Assembly (NCBI GenBank): GCA_944364615.1
Contig: CALVWF010000009.1
Span: forward strand, 18,892 to 82,891
Direction: 5' to 3'
Source: an uncultured Clostridia bacterium
GTDB taxonomy: Bacteria; Bacillota; Clostridia; Christensenellales; CAG-314
DNA: 64,000 nucleotides
Position 1 is the first letter of the stretch. Each line of letters begins with the position of its first letter. The position numbers and the translations under genes are program-made. The notes beneath the pieces are model-generated. The model did not search any database. It was given only the letters and a program-made list of their open reading frames with translations, and was not told the origin of the DNA. This document shows positions 9,079 to 16,909 of the stretch, piece by piece.

Positions 9079-9915
9079 TTACCTCCTTTCCAATCCCAAA
9101 AGATACATTATTTCCGGTATTTTGCCGACTGTCGCTCTGTATCCCTCTTCAATCATGCTGTCAACGTCGCCTATGGACGTGTTTTTGAACACACGAAGTT
9201 CCGGTTCGATGATGACGTCGCTGTTCATCTGTCCTTTAAAAGCCGTCGCTTTCATCAGAATACGCCACGACGCCATAAGCGTACTCCACAGTTTTGTAGA
9301 GGTAGTCCCCTCGCCTCGGGTGTGATTGAGATCGACGGCAACAACGACTTCCGCCCCCATGTGACGCACGGTATCGGCAGGAATGTTGTTCAGCAGTCCG
9401 CCGTCTACCAAAAGCATATCTCCGTATTGAACGGGCTTGAACACCGCAGGTACCGCACTGGAAGCGGAACATGCCTTGGCAACGCTTCCGCTGTTTAATG
9501 TAATTTCATTACCGCTGACCAGGTCCACCGCCACCGCTGAAAAAGGTGTCTTTAATTGTTCGAAAGTCGTGTCGCCAATCAACTTGCGCATTACGTCTTC
9601 GATATTTGAAGAACGTGAACCTATTTTTATAAATCTGTTGTCGATTATATCCTGATCGTTTACGGTAAGGGAAAAGTCGCGCATCTGTTGCCATGTAAGA
9701 CCTGCGCAGTACGCAGCCCCCATGATACTGCCCACACTGGTACCTGCCACGCAGTCGAATCTGATGCGGTACTCCTCAAAGGCACGGAACGCACCTATAT
9801 GTGCAAATCCCCTTGCTCCTCCTCCCGACAGCGCAAGTCCCAGTTTTACCTTCGGACGCAGATACCTGTCGGAAGATTTGTCGGAAACAGATTGCTTTTT
9901 CTTAAAACCGAACAT
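9079..9915 (-). CDS. Patatin-like phospholipase (RssA/NTE type)
   Basis: A 278-residue Ser-Asp dyad lipid acyl hydrolase, probably cytoplasmic and membrane-associated. The oxyanion-hole motif GGGARG (31-36), nucleophile elbow GTSVG (Ser60) and DGG (Asp171) are intact. The N-terminus is basic (FGFKKKQ) with no signal peptide. GGGGGA precedes ATG 9915. It is the first gene of the seven-gene operon running through aroK. Family is clear; lipid substrate and the reason for linkage to chorismate synthesis are unknown. Confidence 0.9.
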   Translation of the reverse strand: MFGFKKKQSVSDKSSDRYLRPKVKLGLALSGGGARGFAHIGAFRAFEEYRIRFDCVAGTSVGSIMGAAYCAGLTWQQMRDFSLTVNDQDIIDNRFIKIGSRSSNIEDVMRKLIGDTTFEQLKTPFSAVAVDLVSGNEITLNSGSVAKACSASSAVPAVFKPVQYGDMLLVDGGLLNNIPADTVRHMGAEVVVAVDLNHTRGEGTTSTKLWSTLMASWRILMKATAFKGQMNSDVIIEPELRVFKNTSIGDVDSMIEEGYRATVGKIPEIMYLLGLERR

Positions 9916-9959
9916 AGTAAATCCCCCGTGCTTACCAACAATTAGGCAATTTATATATT

Positions 9960-9988
9960 ATTATACAATATAAAACGGTAAAAGTAAA
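9960..9988 (-). promoter_or_regulatory. Promoter of the patatin-MBL-aroCB(AE)QK operon
   Basis: On the minus strand: TTTACT (9983-9988), 17-bp spacer, TATAAT (9960-9965), 45 bases before the patatin start. Confidence 0.7.
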
Positions 9989-10251
9989 TAACTAAACCCG
10001 CAAACTTGCGCTGTTTAAAAGTCAACTCGTTGATTTTTACCTGCCGAAACTACCCGAAAGCAACAAAAATGGCATCGCTGAATTAACAGTAATGCAAATG
10101 CCGGTCAACGTAAAATACCGAAAACCTTTTTTCGCTTCCTGACATAAACCGGATGCGTTGCGTACTTCCGTTTGCACTTTGCAACAAATGCGGACATTCT
10201 TCGGCATTTGTTGCAATGCGTTTGGAAATGTATCACGTGCACAAATTTTTA
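9989..10251. other. Non-coding spacer with an inverted repeat
   Basis: No gene is seen. A perfect 13-bp inverted repeat, TTGCAACAAATGC / GCATTTGTTGCAA, lies at 10179-10191 and 10204-10216 with a 12-base loop and no T run, so it is not an obvious terminator. Confidence 0.5.
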
Positions 10252-10291
10252 CACAAAAAAAAGCACGCCTGCAAGTTTGCAGACGTGCTTT
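10252..10291 (-). terminator. Terminator of the perR-rubredoxin-rubrerythrin operon
   Basis: Arms AAAGCACG-c-CTGCAA and TTGCAG-a-CGTGCTTT, followed on the minus strand by a T run; 12 bases after the rubrerythrin stop. Confidence 0.85.
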
Positions 10292-10302
10292 AAGTAAATA
10301 AA

Positions 10303-10845
10303 TTACTTCTTGAAATATCTGTTGTACAATCCAAGGAAAGCCTTGCCGTGACGTGCTTCGTCGCGAGCCATTTCGTGTACAGTGTCATGAATTGCGTCAT
10401 AACCCAGTTCCTTGGCACGCTTAGCAAGTTTCGTCTTGCCTTCCGTTGCACCGTTTTCAGCCTCTATACGCATGGAGAGGTTTTTAGCGGTGCTGTCTGT
10501 AATGACTTCGCCCAGCAATTCGGCAAATTTAGCAGCGTGTTCGGCTTCTTCCCATGCTGCCTTTTCGTAATACAGACCCACTTCGGGGTAGCCTTCACGG
10601 TGTGCCACTCTTGCCATTGCAAGATACATACCTACTTCACTGCATTCGCCGTTGAAGTTCATGCGAAGGTCTTCGATGATATCCTGAGGCACTCCCTGTG
10701 CTACGCCTACCACGTGTTCGGATGCCCAGGACATTTCGCCCTTCTGTTCGATAAACTTGGACTTGGGTGCCTTGCATTGAGGGCAAAATTCAGGTGCGGA
10801 ATCTCCTTCATAAACATATCCGCATACGGAACATACAAATTTCAT
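10303..10845 (-). CDS. Reverse rubrerythrin
   Basis: A peroxide-reducing non-haem di-iron protein of anaerobes. The order of domains is reversed from classical rubrerythrin. A rubredoxin-type Fe(Cys)4 domain comes first (CSVCGY near residue 5, FCPQC near 20). A ferritin-like four-helix domain follows, with metal-ligand segments [21 protein letters not shown] and [11 protein letters not shown]. The product has 180 residues. ATG 10845 is chosen for the AGGAGA site; the longer frame has none. It is co-transcribed with the 37-residue rubredoxin-like gene and perR, and so is probably peroxide-inducible. Confidence 0.93.
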   Translation of the reverse strand: MKFVCSVCGYVYEGDSAPEFCPQCKAPKSKFIEQKGEMSWASEHVVGVAQGVPQDIIEDLRMNFNGECSEVGMYLAMARVAHREGYPEVGLYYEKAAWEEAEHAAKFAELLGEVITDSTAKNLSMRIEAENGATEGKTKLAKRAKELGYDAIHDTVHEMARDEARHGKAFLGLYNRYFKK

Positions 10846-10881
10846 TTCAGTTGTCTCCTTTAGTGTCAATTTTTCTGTAAA

Positions 10882-10995
10882 TCAGTCTTCAACTTTTTCA
10901 AAATGAGAAGCATCAACGCCGCACAACGGGCATACTTCCGGAGCGGAATCGCCTTCGTGCACATAGCCGCAAACGGTGCAAACAAACTTAGCCAC
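10882..10995 (-). CDS. 37-residue stand-alone rubredoxin-like protein
   Basis: A small Fe(Cys)4 protein, probably an electron donor to the rubrerythrin. The peptide begins MAKFVCTVCGYVHEGDSAPE, then CPLCG, giving two CxxC knuckles, and ends EKVED. It closely resembles the N-terminal domain of the adjacent reverse rubrerythrin, which suggests a domain duplication. The start is GTG 10995, 5 bases after AGGAGG (AGGAGGTAACTACTGTG), and overlaps the perR stop by 8 bases. The usual 52-54-residue rubredoxin is longer, so this is a minimal version. Confidence 0.85.
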   Translation of the reverse strand: MAKFVCTVCGYVHEGDSAPEVCPLCGVDASHFEKVED

Positions 10996-11362
10996 AGTAG
11001 TTACCTCCTTTCATACATTCGGAACACACTCCGTACACCATTACTTCAACGGATTCGACAGTTCCGTGAGTTTCGCCGACATCGACATTGCTGTCAAACA
11101 CATCGTCTATCTTACCGCAACATCTGCACACAAAGTGCGCATGCGACGCAGTTCGTGCGTCAAACCTTTCGACGTTGTCGGAAGCGGAAATGCGTTTGAC
11201 CATTCCAGCACAACACAACTCGTTGAGGTTGCGGTAGACCGTTCCGAGACTTATGTTCGGAAGGACCTCCCTCACCTTGTTGTATACCCATTGTGCGTCA
11301 GGATGAGTGTCAGTTTGTTGCAGCGTCTGATACACCACCTGTCTTTGTCTGGAAAATCTCAT
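10988..11362 (-). CDS. perR: Fur-family peroxide regulator (PerR-like)
   Basis: A 124-residue metal-dependent repressor. An N-terminal winged helix (VYNKVREVLPNISLGTVYRNLNEL) is followed by the Fur dimerisation/metal domain with SHAHFVCRCCGKI, and a second Cys pair near the end (CSECMKGG) completes the structural zinc site. GGAG precedes ATG 11362. The operon content (mini-rubredoxin, reverse rubrerythrin) and the operator in its own promoter point to PerR rather than Fur or Zur. Autoregulation is likely. Confidence 0.88.
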   Translation of the reverse strand: MRFSRQRQVVYQTLQQTDTHPDAQWVYNKVREVLPNISLGTVYRNLNELCCAGMVKRISASDNVERFDARTASHAHFVCRCCGKIDDVFDSNVDVGETHGTVESVEVMVYGVCSECMKGGNYCG

Positions 11363-11376
11363 AGTCGCTCCGTAAT

Positions 11377-11391
11377 TAGTAATGATTACTA
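11377..11391. promoter_or_regulatory. PerR/Fur-type operator, perfect 7-1-7 inverted repeat
   Basis: TAGTAAT-G-ATTACTA lies between the -10 box (11396-11401) and the perR start. It matches the 7-1-7 geometry known for PerR boxes and would block the promoter when occupied. Confidence 0.8.
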
Positions 11392-11395
11392 CTTA

Positions 11396-11424
11396 ATAAT
11401 AGCACTCTGCCAACGGTTTGTAAA
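11396..11424 (-). promoter_or_regulatory. Promoter of the perR operon
   Basis: Minus strand: TTTACA (11419-11424), 17-bp spacer, TATTAT (11396-11401), with the operator immediately downstream. Confidence 0.8.
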
Positions 11425-11456
11425 GCGTTTTTATTGATTTTTTTTAAAAAAAACAG

Positions 11457-11485
11457 TTGCAAATCTACAGGTTGTCCTTTAAAAT
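11457..11485 (+). promoter_or_regulatory. Possible promoter of ttcA
   Basis: TTGCAA, 17 bp, TAAAAT. The predicted start point is only about 14 bases before the ATG, so the leader would be very short. Confidence 0.4.
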
Positions 11486-11505
11486 ATTTGCACGGAGAAA
11501 TGAAG

Positions 11506-12267
11506 ATGACATTACAAAAATTACTTGCGCCGCTGCGCCGTGCAGTACAGGATTACGATATGATACACACCGACGCCAAAGTGGCTGTCGGCGTGTCAGG
11601 CGGTAAGGACAGCATAGCGTTGCTTGCCCTGCTCAACGCCTACCGTCGGTTCAGCGACAAACCGTTTGAACTGATGGGAATTACAATAGACATGGGATTT
11701 AAAGGCAGCGATTACTCGCCCGTTCAACGCTTCTGCGACAAAAACGGCATAAACTACGTAATCAAGAAAACCGACATTGCTGAAATTCTTTTCGACGTGC
11801 GCAAAGAAAGCAATCCGTGCAGCCTGTGCAGTAAAATGCGCAGAGGCGCACTCAACGCCACATTAAAGGAACACAGCTTCGACACGTTGGCACTGGGACA
11901 TCACAGCGACGACGTGATTCAGACATTCCTGCTCAGTCTGTTTTTCGAAGGAAGACTTTCCACTTTTGCGCCGAAGAGTTTCATGACTCAAACGCAAGTT
12001 ACGCTTATACGTCCGATGATATATATCGAGGAACGCAATATTTCCGCATTGGTAAAAAGCCTTGACCTGCCCGTAGTATTCAATCCCTGTCCCGCAAACA
12101 AACATACGCAAAGGGAATCAATGAAAGAATTGACGGAAGAACTGCGCAAAAAATACCCCGATATCAACAAACGCTTTGCAGCCGCTATAATGCATCCCGA
12201 AAGATATAATCTGTGGGACAAAGTGGAAGAACTTTACATTAAACAGAAAAACACACCTACGGAATAA
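11506..12267 (+). CDS. ttcA: TtcA-family tRNA 2-thiolation protein
   Basis: An ATP-dependent PP-loop sulfurtransferase of the TtcA/TtuA group. The adenylation loop SGGKDS is near residue 31, and the Cys pair CSLC near residue 110 would hold a catalytic iron-sulfur cluster or act in thiol transfer. It also has the downstream ALGHHSDDVIQT motif. The product has 253 residues. I choose ATG 11506 because GGAG lies 8 bases upstream; ATG 11500 is only 2 bases from that site. In TtcA the product is 2-thiocytidine at position 32; the exact tRNA base modified here is inferred. Confidence 0.85.
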   Translation: MTLQKLLAPLRRAVQDYDMIHTDAKVAVGVSGGKDSIALLALLNAYRRFSDKPFELMGITIDMGFKGSDYSPVQRFCDKNGINYVIKKTDIAEILFDVRKESNPCSLCSKMRRGALNATLKEHSFDTLALGHHSDDVIQTFLLSLFFEGRLSTFAPKSFMTQTQVTLIRPMIYIEERNISALVKSLDLPVVFNPCPANKHTQRESMKELTEELRKKYPDINKRFAAAIMHPERYNLWDKVEELYIKQKNTPTE

Positions 12268-12303
12268 AAGAGATTACGTTAAACTTTTATTCACATATTC
12301 AAT

Positions 12304-12341
12304 AAAACGCTTGAAATTCAGTAGTTTCAGGCGTTTTTTTT
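12304..12341 (+). terminator. Terminator of ttcA
   Basis: Arms AAAACGC-TTGAAA and TTTCAG-GCGTTTT followed by a run of eight T. Confidence 0.85.
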
Positions 12342-12554
12342 GCATAATTATGCACAATCAAAGATAAGTAAACTGTTTTAACGACAAATTTAAGGCAGCA
12401 AGTAGAATTTGTCAGACAGATAGTCGACCGCAACCGTATTTCGCTGCAAAACAGTGTTGCACTGCTATGTGTACCGATCAGATTCAAAACGTTTCTCTGT
12501 TTCTACGGTATTTTAATTTTTCTGTTGATCTGACGCAACGTCTGTCCGCAAAAG

Positions 12555-12644
12555 TCACCGTTGATCGAACAGATTGCAAATAACATCAAATGCGGTATTA
12601 TAAAATCTGCCACTGTATTGACGTTTCGCGATACTTTGCCGCAT
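12555..12644 (-). CDS. Possible 29-residue small protein
   Basis: An ATG at 12644 is preceded by a strong AAAGGAG with 5-base spacing. The peptide starts MRQSIAKRQYSG and ends CNLFDQR. There is no recognised domain, no transmembrane segment and no promoter that I can assign; it lies downstream of spoIIID on the same strand. Reported because of the ribosome binding site only. Confidence 0.28.
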   Translation of the reverse strand: MRQSIAKRQYSGRFYNTAFDVICNLFDQR

Positions 12645-12718
12645 TGATACTCCTTTAAAACCACCGCAAACGCAAATAAAGACTTTTGCCGTAAAGAGCA
12701 AAAAGTCGCCTATAAAGA

Positions 12719-12750
12719 CAAAGGCAATGAGTGTTGACTCATTGCCTTTG
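12719..12750 (-). terminator. Hairpin overlapping the end of spoIIID
   Basis: A 14-bp perfect inverted repeat, CAAAGGCAATGAGT / ACTCATTGCCTTTG, includes the spoIIID stop codon. The T run on the minus strand is weak. Confidence 0.55.
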
Positions 12751-12996
12751 TCTGTTGCTATACTTGTTTTTAGTTGCCATTCCGCCACGCAGATGTCTTT
12801 GGCTGAGGTTGTAGCCCAAAACTTGTTCAACAAGACGGAATCTGCGTTTGTCAAGGTACCTGAGTCTTTCGCGCAAGTCCTTGTGAACTGTCGACTTGCC
12901 CACACCGAACACTTCCGCCGTCTGCCTGACTGTACTGCCTGTGTTTATCACATAATCGGCAACGGCTATCACACGTTCTTTAATCTGCCTGTACAA
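12739..12996 (-). CDS. spoIIID: Sporulation regulator SpoIIID
   Basis: A mother-cell transcription factor of the SigE regulon. The 85-residue product has the helix-turn-helix TVRQTAEVFGVGKSTVHKDL and the conserved C-terminal block QRHLRGGMATKNKYS seen across SpoIIID proteins. The start is TTG 12996, 7 bases after AGGAG; no ATG or GTG is available. The gene is monocistronic or nearly so. It is the best evidence in the window that the organism belongs to an endospore-forming lineage, though spoIIID can persist in non-sporulating relatives. Confidence 0.95.
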   Translation of the reverse strand: MYRQIKERVIAVADYVINTGSTVRQTAEVFGVGKSTVHKDLRERLRYLDKRRFRLVEQVLGYNLSQRHLRGGMATKNKYSNRQRQ

Positions 12997-13096
12997 TACT
13001 CTGCTCCTGTAACATTGTAGTATAGAGTATTGTCGAAAATTGTACGTTAGTACAACAATTTTAAAAAAGTAGCGTCTGCATTTCCATGTAACCCGA

Positions 13097-14113
13097 TTAC
13101 CACCTGTTTACAGCGTCTTCGCAAAAGGCGACAAAGGAAGGAATTTCGACCGTTTTGCCGTCTACAACCACCTTTCCGCAGAAACGGTAAAACACCTGAT
13201 GACAGGCGTTATTTACCCACAACATTTTAGTTGTCGTGTAATTGTCCTTTATTCTGGTGGCGGTAAAATCAAAGGTTCCGTTGTTGTCGGCAAACCGCAA
13301 TGTGCCGTCGGCGTTCTCGCTGCGCACCACCTTGTCGAGTTTGTACGCTTTGTTGTCGTAAAAAAACATATTTTCGTTGCCGCAAGACGTATCTCCGAAG
13401 CCCCAACCGATATTGAAACCGAAAAGTTTGCCATCTGCCAAACAACTGCCGTTACCCCATGTCCAACTGTGTTTAAACGGCCACACTCCTCTGCCCCAAT
13501 CCAGCAGACCGTAGCAATTTTTTTGCATTGTGACGTGAAAATCTCCGAACCGGACATCCGCACAGGCAACAAAACAGTTTTCCTTGTAATTGAGATAAAA
13601 CTGTCCGCTTTTTTTAAACGGAATTGCAACGACCGTCTTCTGCTTGCCCTTGCCGCAGTTGGTAAGAGTTACCTTGATATCCACTGTGCCGTCCTCGCTG
13701 TGCAAAGTCAGCAGTCGTACGTCTTCTTTTACATCGAAGGTCATATTCAACTTACCGTCGGCGTACTTCAACAAGTACGGATGTTCGCCGTCGGAGGGCA
13801 TTTTTATCTTGCGACGGGGAAACAGCGGTAAACTGCCCAAAGTGTATCTTCGCTCATCGGTCAGACTGAACAGCGTTGCGCTTACGCTTCCGCAGTAAGA
13901 CACATGCCCTATAGTCATCTGCAACACATAATTGTCGTCGTTTATCTGGTAAAAGTCCCATTCTTTCAGCGAAAAGGGCGGACGTCTGAGTTTTCGCGCG
14001 TCGTATCGGTGGTACAAGTGATAAGAGTACCCCGCATTAAGTTGTTTGCCGTTTTTTAAAGGCACCTCAGCGGTATATTCCCTGCCGAAAGGCGTTGTTC
14101 TGTAACAGTCCAT
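13097..14113 (-). CDS. DUF2804 family protein
   Basis: A 338-residue soluble beta-rich protein. The family signature is visible near residue 240: NIGWGFGDTS followed by NENMFFYD and YKLDKV. WTWGNGS lies upstream. There is no signal peptide. The start is ATG 14113 (MDCYRTTPFG), overlapping the transporter stop as ATGA, with AGGAG 5 bases upstream; the longer frame simply reads back through the transporter gene. DUF2804 has no established biochemical role; coupling to a GPH-like transporter suggests metabolism of an imported glycoside or similar compound (inference). Confidence 0.82.
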   Translation of the reverse strand: MDCYRTTPFGREYTAEVPLKNGKQLNAGYSYHLYHRYDARKLRRPPFSLKEWDFYQINDDNYVLQMTIGHVSYCGSVSATLFSLTDERRYTLGSLPLFPRRKIKMPSDGEHPYLLKYADGKLNMTFDVKEDVRLLTLHSEDGTVDIKVTLTNCGKGKQKTVVAIPFKKSGQFYLNYKENCFVACADVRFGDFHVTMQKNCYGLLDWGRGVWPFKHSWTWGNGSCLADGKLFGFNIGWGFGDTSCGNENMFFYDNKAYKLDKVVRSENADGTLRFADNNGTFDFTATRIKDNYTTTKMLWVNNACHQVFYRFCGKVVVDGKTVEIPSFVAFCEDAVNRW

Positions 14114-15459
14114 CATTGCTCCTGAGATTGGTTTATACGCTTTATATACATCTTCCTTGCAAAAAGCAACGGTATCACGGAAAATGCCGAAATAATCGCT
14201 CCGACAAGGAAAATATAGCCGTTGGGAATGTATTCCGTTCCCACTTCTCCCTCTATCTGCAAACCGCTGAGTTTTATGACGGGAGTGGCGATGAGAGAAC
14301 CGAATATCATGGGGATCAGCACAAAAAACAAAATTCTGACGCCTTCGAACTGTCCCTTGCTGTCGGCAGGATACAATGCCTTTGCCCACACGGTAGTCGT
14401 CTGCAAAATCACCACATAGCCCACGCCTACAAGGAATACGCCCAGTATAAGAGCAAAGTTTTCCGGCGCGAATGCTTTAGTCGGGTCGACGTTTTCCGGT
14501 TTGACCACAAAGAATATCCACAGCAATCCCACCATAGACAACGCAATGGCGATAAGACACACCAACGGCGTCTTGTGTTTGTTTATCAGTACTACGGCGG
14601 GAATTACCATCAGCATGGCAAATATAAGTCCTACACCCTGCAACAGTCCCATGTCTCCTTCGTTGAATCCCAGGTAATGCAACATATAATTGCCCATGTG
14701 AGCAAAGTACACGTTGAAACCTATAAAGAACACCGCAACGCAGATGTTTACCGCGATCAATTCCTTCTGACTGAAAAACTTCTTGAAGTTGAACACGCTG
14801 ACAAACTGATGCCAGAATCCGCCTTCCACGTTGGGCTTTAACGAGGGCGAATCTTTCATTGTAAACAACGCGATAACGCCAACCACAATTATCAGACCGC
14901 CCATTATAAGAAACAGTCGCATGTAATTTTCTTCCGTTCCTATAATTGCACCGCCCAAAAGCGTTCCCACTATCGTGCCTATGACCGGCTGAGTGGCAAG
15001 CGCGGCACCTATCTGTCCCCTGTTTCCGTCGTGCATCATATCGTTTGTCCACGCATTGAATCCTGCGTCGTTGCCCATCGAACCGAAGAAACTCATTACT
15101 GCATCGGCTACGACTACCATTATTGCGGCGATTATCAGTTGTTCCTTGGGAATAAACTCAGTCAGTCCGAATGCGATGGTACAGATACCCCACATTATGT
15201 ATCCCCACGATACGAAAGGCTTGCGTGTACCCATTCTGTCGGCAAGCGTGCCGAAGAAAAATGTTGCAAAGGTCGTGGCGGTCGCGCTTACTCCCACCAT
15301 CCAGGAAATAATGGCAGGATCCTTGGCAATCTTGGCGTAAATAAATGTGTTGAACCACTGATTTTCAATGTTCCAGCACAACTGACCGGCTATACCCAGT
15401 CCCCATATAAGCACCCATGTCTTGAACCCCGTGCGTACTTTTTTAATACTGTCAGACAT
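14113..15459 (-). CDS. Major facilitator transporter, GPH (sugar-cation symporter)-like
   Basis: A 448-residue, roughly 12-helix inner-membrane transporter. The loop LADRMGTRKPFV between helices 2 and 3 matches the MFS/GPH signature, and WTNDMMHDGNRGQ resembles the GPH helix 4-5 region. GGAGGG precedes ATG 15459. Translation is coupled to the DUF2804 gene. The substrate is probably a sugar or glycoside, but nothing in the sequence fixes it. Confidence 0.85.
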   Translation of the reverse strand: MSDSIKKVRTGFKTWVLIWGLGIAGQLCWNIENQWFNTFIYAKIAKDPAIISWMVGVSATATTFATFFFGTLADRMGTRKPFVSWGYIMWGICTIAFGLTEFIPKEQLIIAAIMVVVADAVMSFFGSMGNDAGFNAWTNDMMHDGNRGQIGAALATQPVIGTIVGTLLGGAIIGTEENYMRLFLIMGGLIIVVGVIALFTMKDSPSLKPNVEGGFWHQFVSVFNFKKFFSQKELIAVNICVAVFFIGFNVYFAHMGNYMLHYLGFNEGDMGLLQGVGLIFAMLMVIPAVVLINKHKTPLVCLIAIALSMVGLLWIFFVVKPENVDPTKAFAPENFALILGVFLVGVGYVVILQTTTVWAKALYPADSKGQFEGVRILFFVLIPMIFGSLIATPVIKLSGLQIEGEVGTEYIPNGYIFLVGAIISAFSVIPLLFARKMYIKRINQSQEQ

Positions 15460-15491
15460 TGTTTCTCCCTCCGTTGACTTGTATTACTTAA

Positions 15492-15520
15492 ATATTAAAC
15501 TCATTGATAATATAAGTCAA
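15492..15520 (-). promoter_or_regulatory. Promoter of the transporter-DUF2804 operon
   Basis: Minus strand: TTGACT (15515-15520), 17-bp spacer, TAATAT (15492-15497). The rest of the 15521-15769 gap shows no gene. Confidence 0.7.
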
Positions 15521-15769
15521 TAGAATTGATTATTTGCAAATTTTTATTGAGTTTGTTCACTTTAAAAGGTATCCGTAAAAACCGCAGTTGCGCAAGAATA
15601 AGAACCGTATTATTATTTGAGAAAATTTAAAAATCGAAGTTGTTTACTGTTTTCGTGTTTGTCCTTAAACTTAGCGGACAGACGGACTGTATGCAAAAAA
15701 AGCGCACGTCAGGTATTTTTGTAAAACTTTTTTGTCAAAAAAATATTTGAATTGCCAATTAATTTTTAC

Positions 15770-15803
15770 TAAAAAAAAGCGCAACGGTTAAACCGTTGCG
15801 CTT
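15770..15803 (-). terminator. Terminator of the BI-1 gene
   Basis: Arms AAGCGCAACGG / CCGTTGCGCTT followed on the minus strand by a T run. Confidence 0.85.
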
Positions 15804-15823
15804 AAAACAGCACTTTGTTGAAT

Positions 15824-16588
15824 TCAGTTTCTGTTTCCGAAAATTATCACAAGTCTTAAAAGTATGTCGAGTATTTCGATATACAGCCATATGAGCGTTG
15901 TGATAAGTGCAAATGAAGCCTGCCATTCGTAACGCTTGTCAACTCCGTTCGTAACCATTGCGTCTATCGCTTTTAAATCCATAAGTAACACTATCGTGGC
16001 GTAGACAACCATTATTGCGCTTATTCCCAGTTGAATCCAGAAATAGGTCATATACAGATTCATGTTTCCCGTAATCAGCAATCCGAGGAACAGAACCAAC
16101 TGCACCGCTACAAGCGAAGAAAGAGAAATAAACACAAATTTGGTAACAGACGAATAACTGCGTGCGCTGAAACGTCTGAACAGCAACAATGCAAACACAA
16201 ATACACCGCAAGTTGCCAAAAAAGCCGCGAGTGCCAATCCCTGTGCGTACAGGTCCGCTATAGTTACAAGAATACCCAAAGTAAGTCCTTCGAGCACACA
16301 GTACACTATGCCAAGCGTCTTGGCACGGTCGGGATTTCTCGAAATTGATATTCCCATGAATATCTGCGCAATTGCGCATACGACCATACCCATTACAAGA
16401 TACATGAGATATTGCGCCAGAAATTGTAAAAACAATATACGGCACACTAATGCGCTTGCAATGGTGATCAGTGCAAACACTCCTGTTTTCCATGTAACGC
16501 CTGCGTAGGTGGCAGGCTGAGTCACCTCGTAATTCGCAGTATTGTTCTGCATGTTTCTTATTGCCGGATTAACTCCGAAATTTCTCAT
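15824..16588 (-). CDS. Bax inhibitor-1 / YccA family membrane protein
   Basis: A 254-residue protein with a hydrophilic N-terminus of about 35 residues and seven transmembrane helices. The late segment contains DLKAIDAM and a terminal helix bearing WLYIEILDILLRL, typical of BI-1 proteins. Bacterial members are proton/calcium leak channels or protease modulators (family knowledge). CGGAGG precedes ATG 16588. Monocistronic. Confidence 0.88.
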   Translation of the reverse strand: MRNFGVNPAIRNMQNNTANYEVTQPATYAGVTWKTGVFALITIASALVCRILFLQFLAQYLMYLVMGMVVCAIAQIFMGISISRNPDRAKTLGIVYCVLEGLTLGILVTIADLYAQGLALAAFLATCGVFVFALLLFRRFSARSYSSVTKFVFISLSSLVAVQLVLFLGLLITGNMNLYMTYFWIQLGISAIMVVYATIVLLMDLKAIDAMVTNGVDKRYEWQASFALITTLIWLYIEILDILLRLVIIFGNRN

Positions 16589-16656
16589 ATTTAACCTCCG
16601 ATATAAATGGCGGCAACGGCAGATTGCGTCACCGACATTATTCCCTGCTGATTATA

Positions 16657-16685
16657 ATATTAGCATTTATTCGGATATTTTGCAA
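16657..16685 (-). promoter_or_regulatory. Promoter of the BI-1 gene
   Basis: Minus strand: TTGCAA (16680-16685), 17-bp spacer, TAATAT (16657-16662). Confidence 0.6.
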
Positions 16686-16819
16686 TACTTTGCTTAAACA
16701 AACATTAAAATGACAAATTTTTACCTGTTGCGACATTTTTGCAATTAAACCGCACGCCCGAATTGCCTTTTTCAAAGACAAAATCCCGTTTCTTGAACAA
16801 ATCAAAGTCATTCAATCAA

Positions 16820-16848
16820 TTGACAAAAAGGGTAAAAAAAACTAAAAT
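16820..16848 (+). promoter_or_regulatory. Promoter of glyS
   Basis: TTGACA, 17-bp spacer, TAAAAT. The leader of about 55 bases is too short for a T-box; a small stem ATACGG/CCGTAT (16870-16893) enclosing six T lies just before the ribosome binding site. Confidence 0.8.
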
Positions 16849-16909
16849 GTGATAGTCATATAAATACAGATACGGAAGGATTTTTTGCCGTATACAAGGA
16901 GATACAATC

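Noticed and set aside
16849..16909. T-box before glyS
   Set aside because: The leader between the promoter and the start is about 55 bases, too short for a T-box, and no specifier loop or T-box motif is visible.
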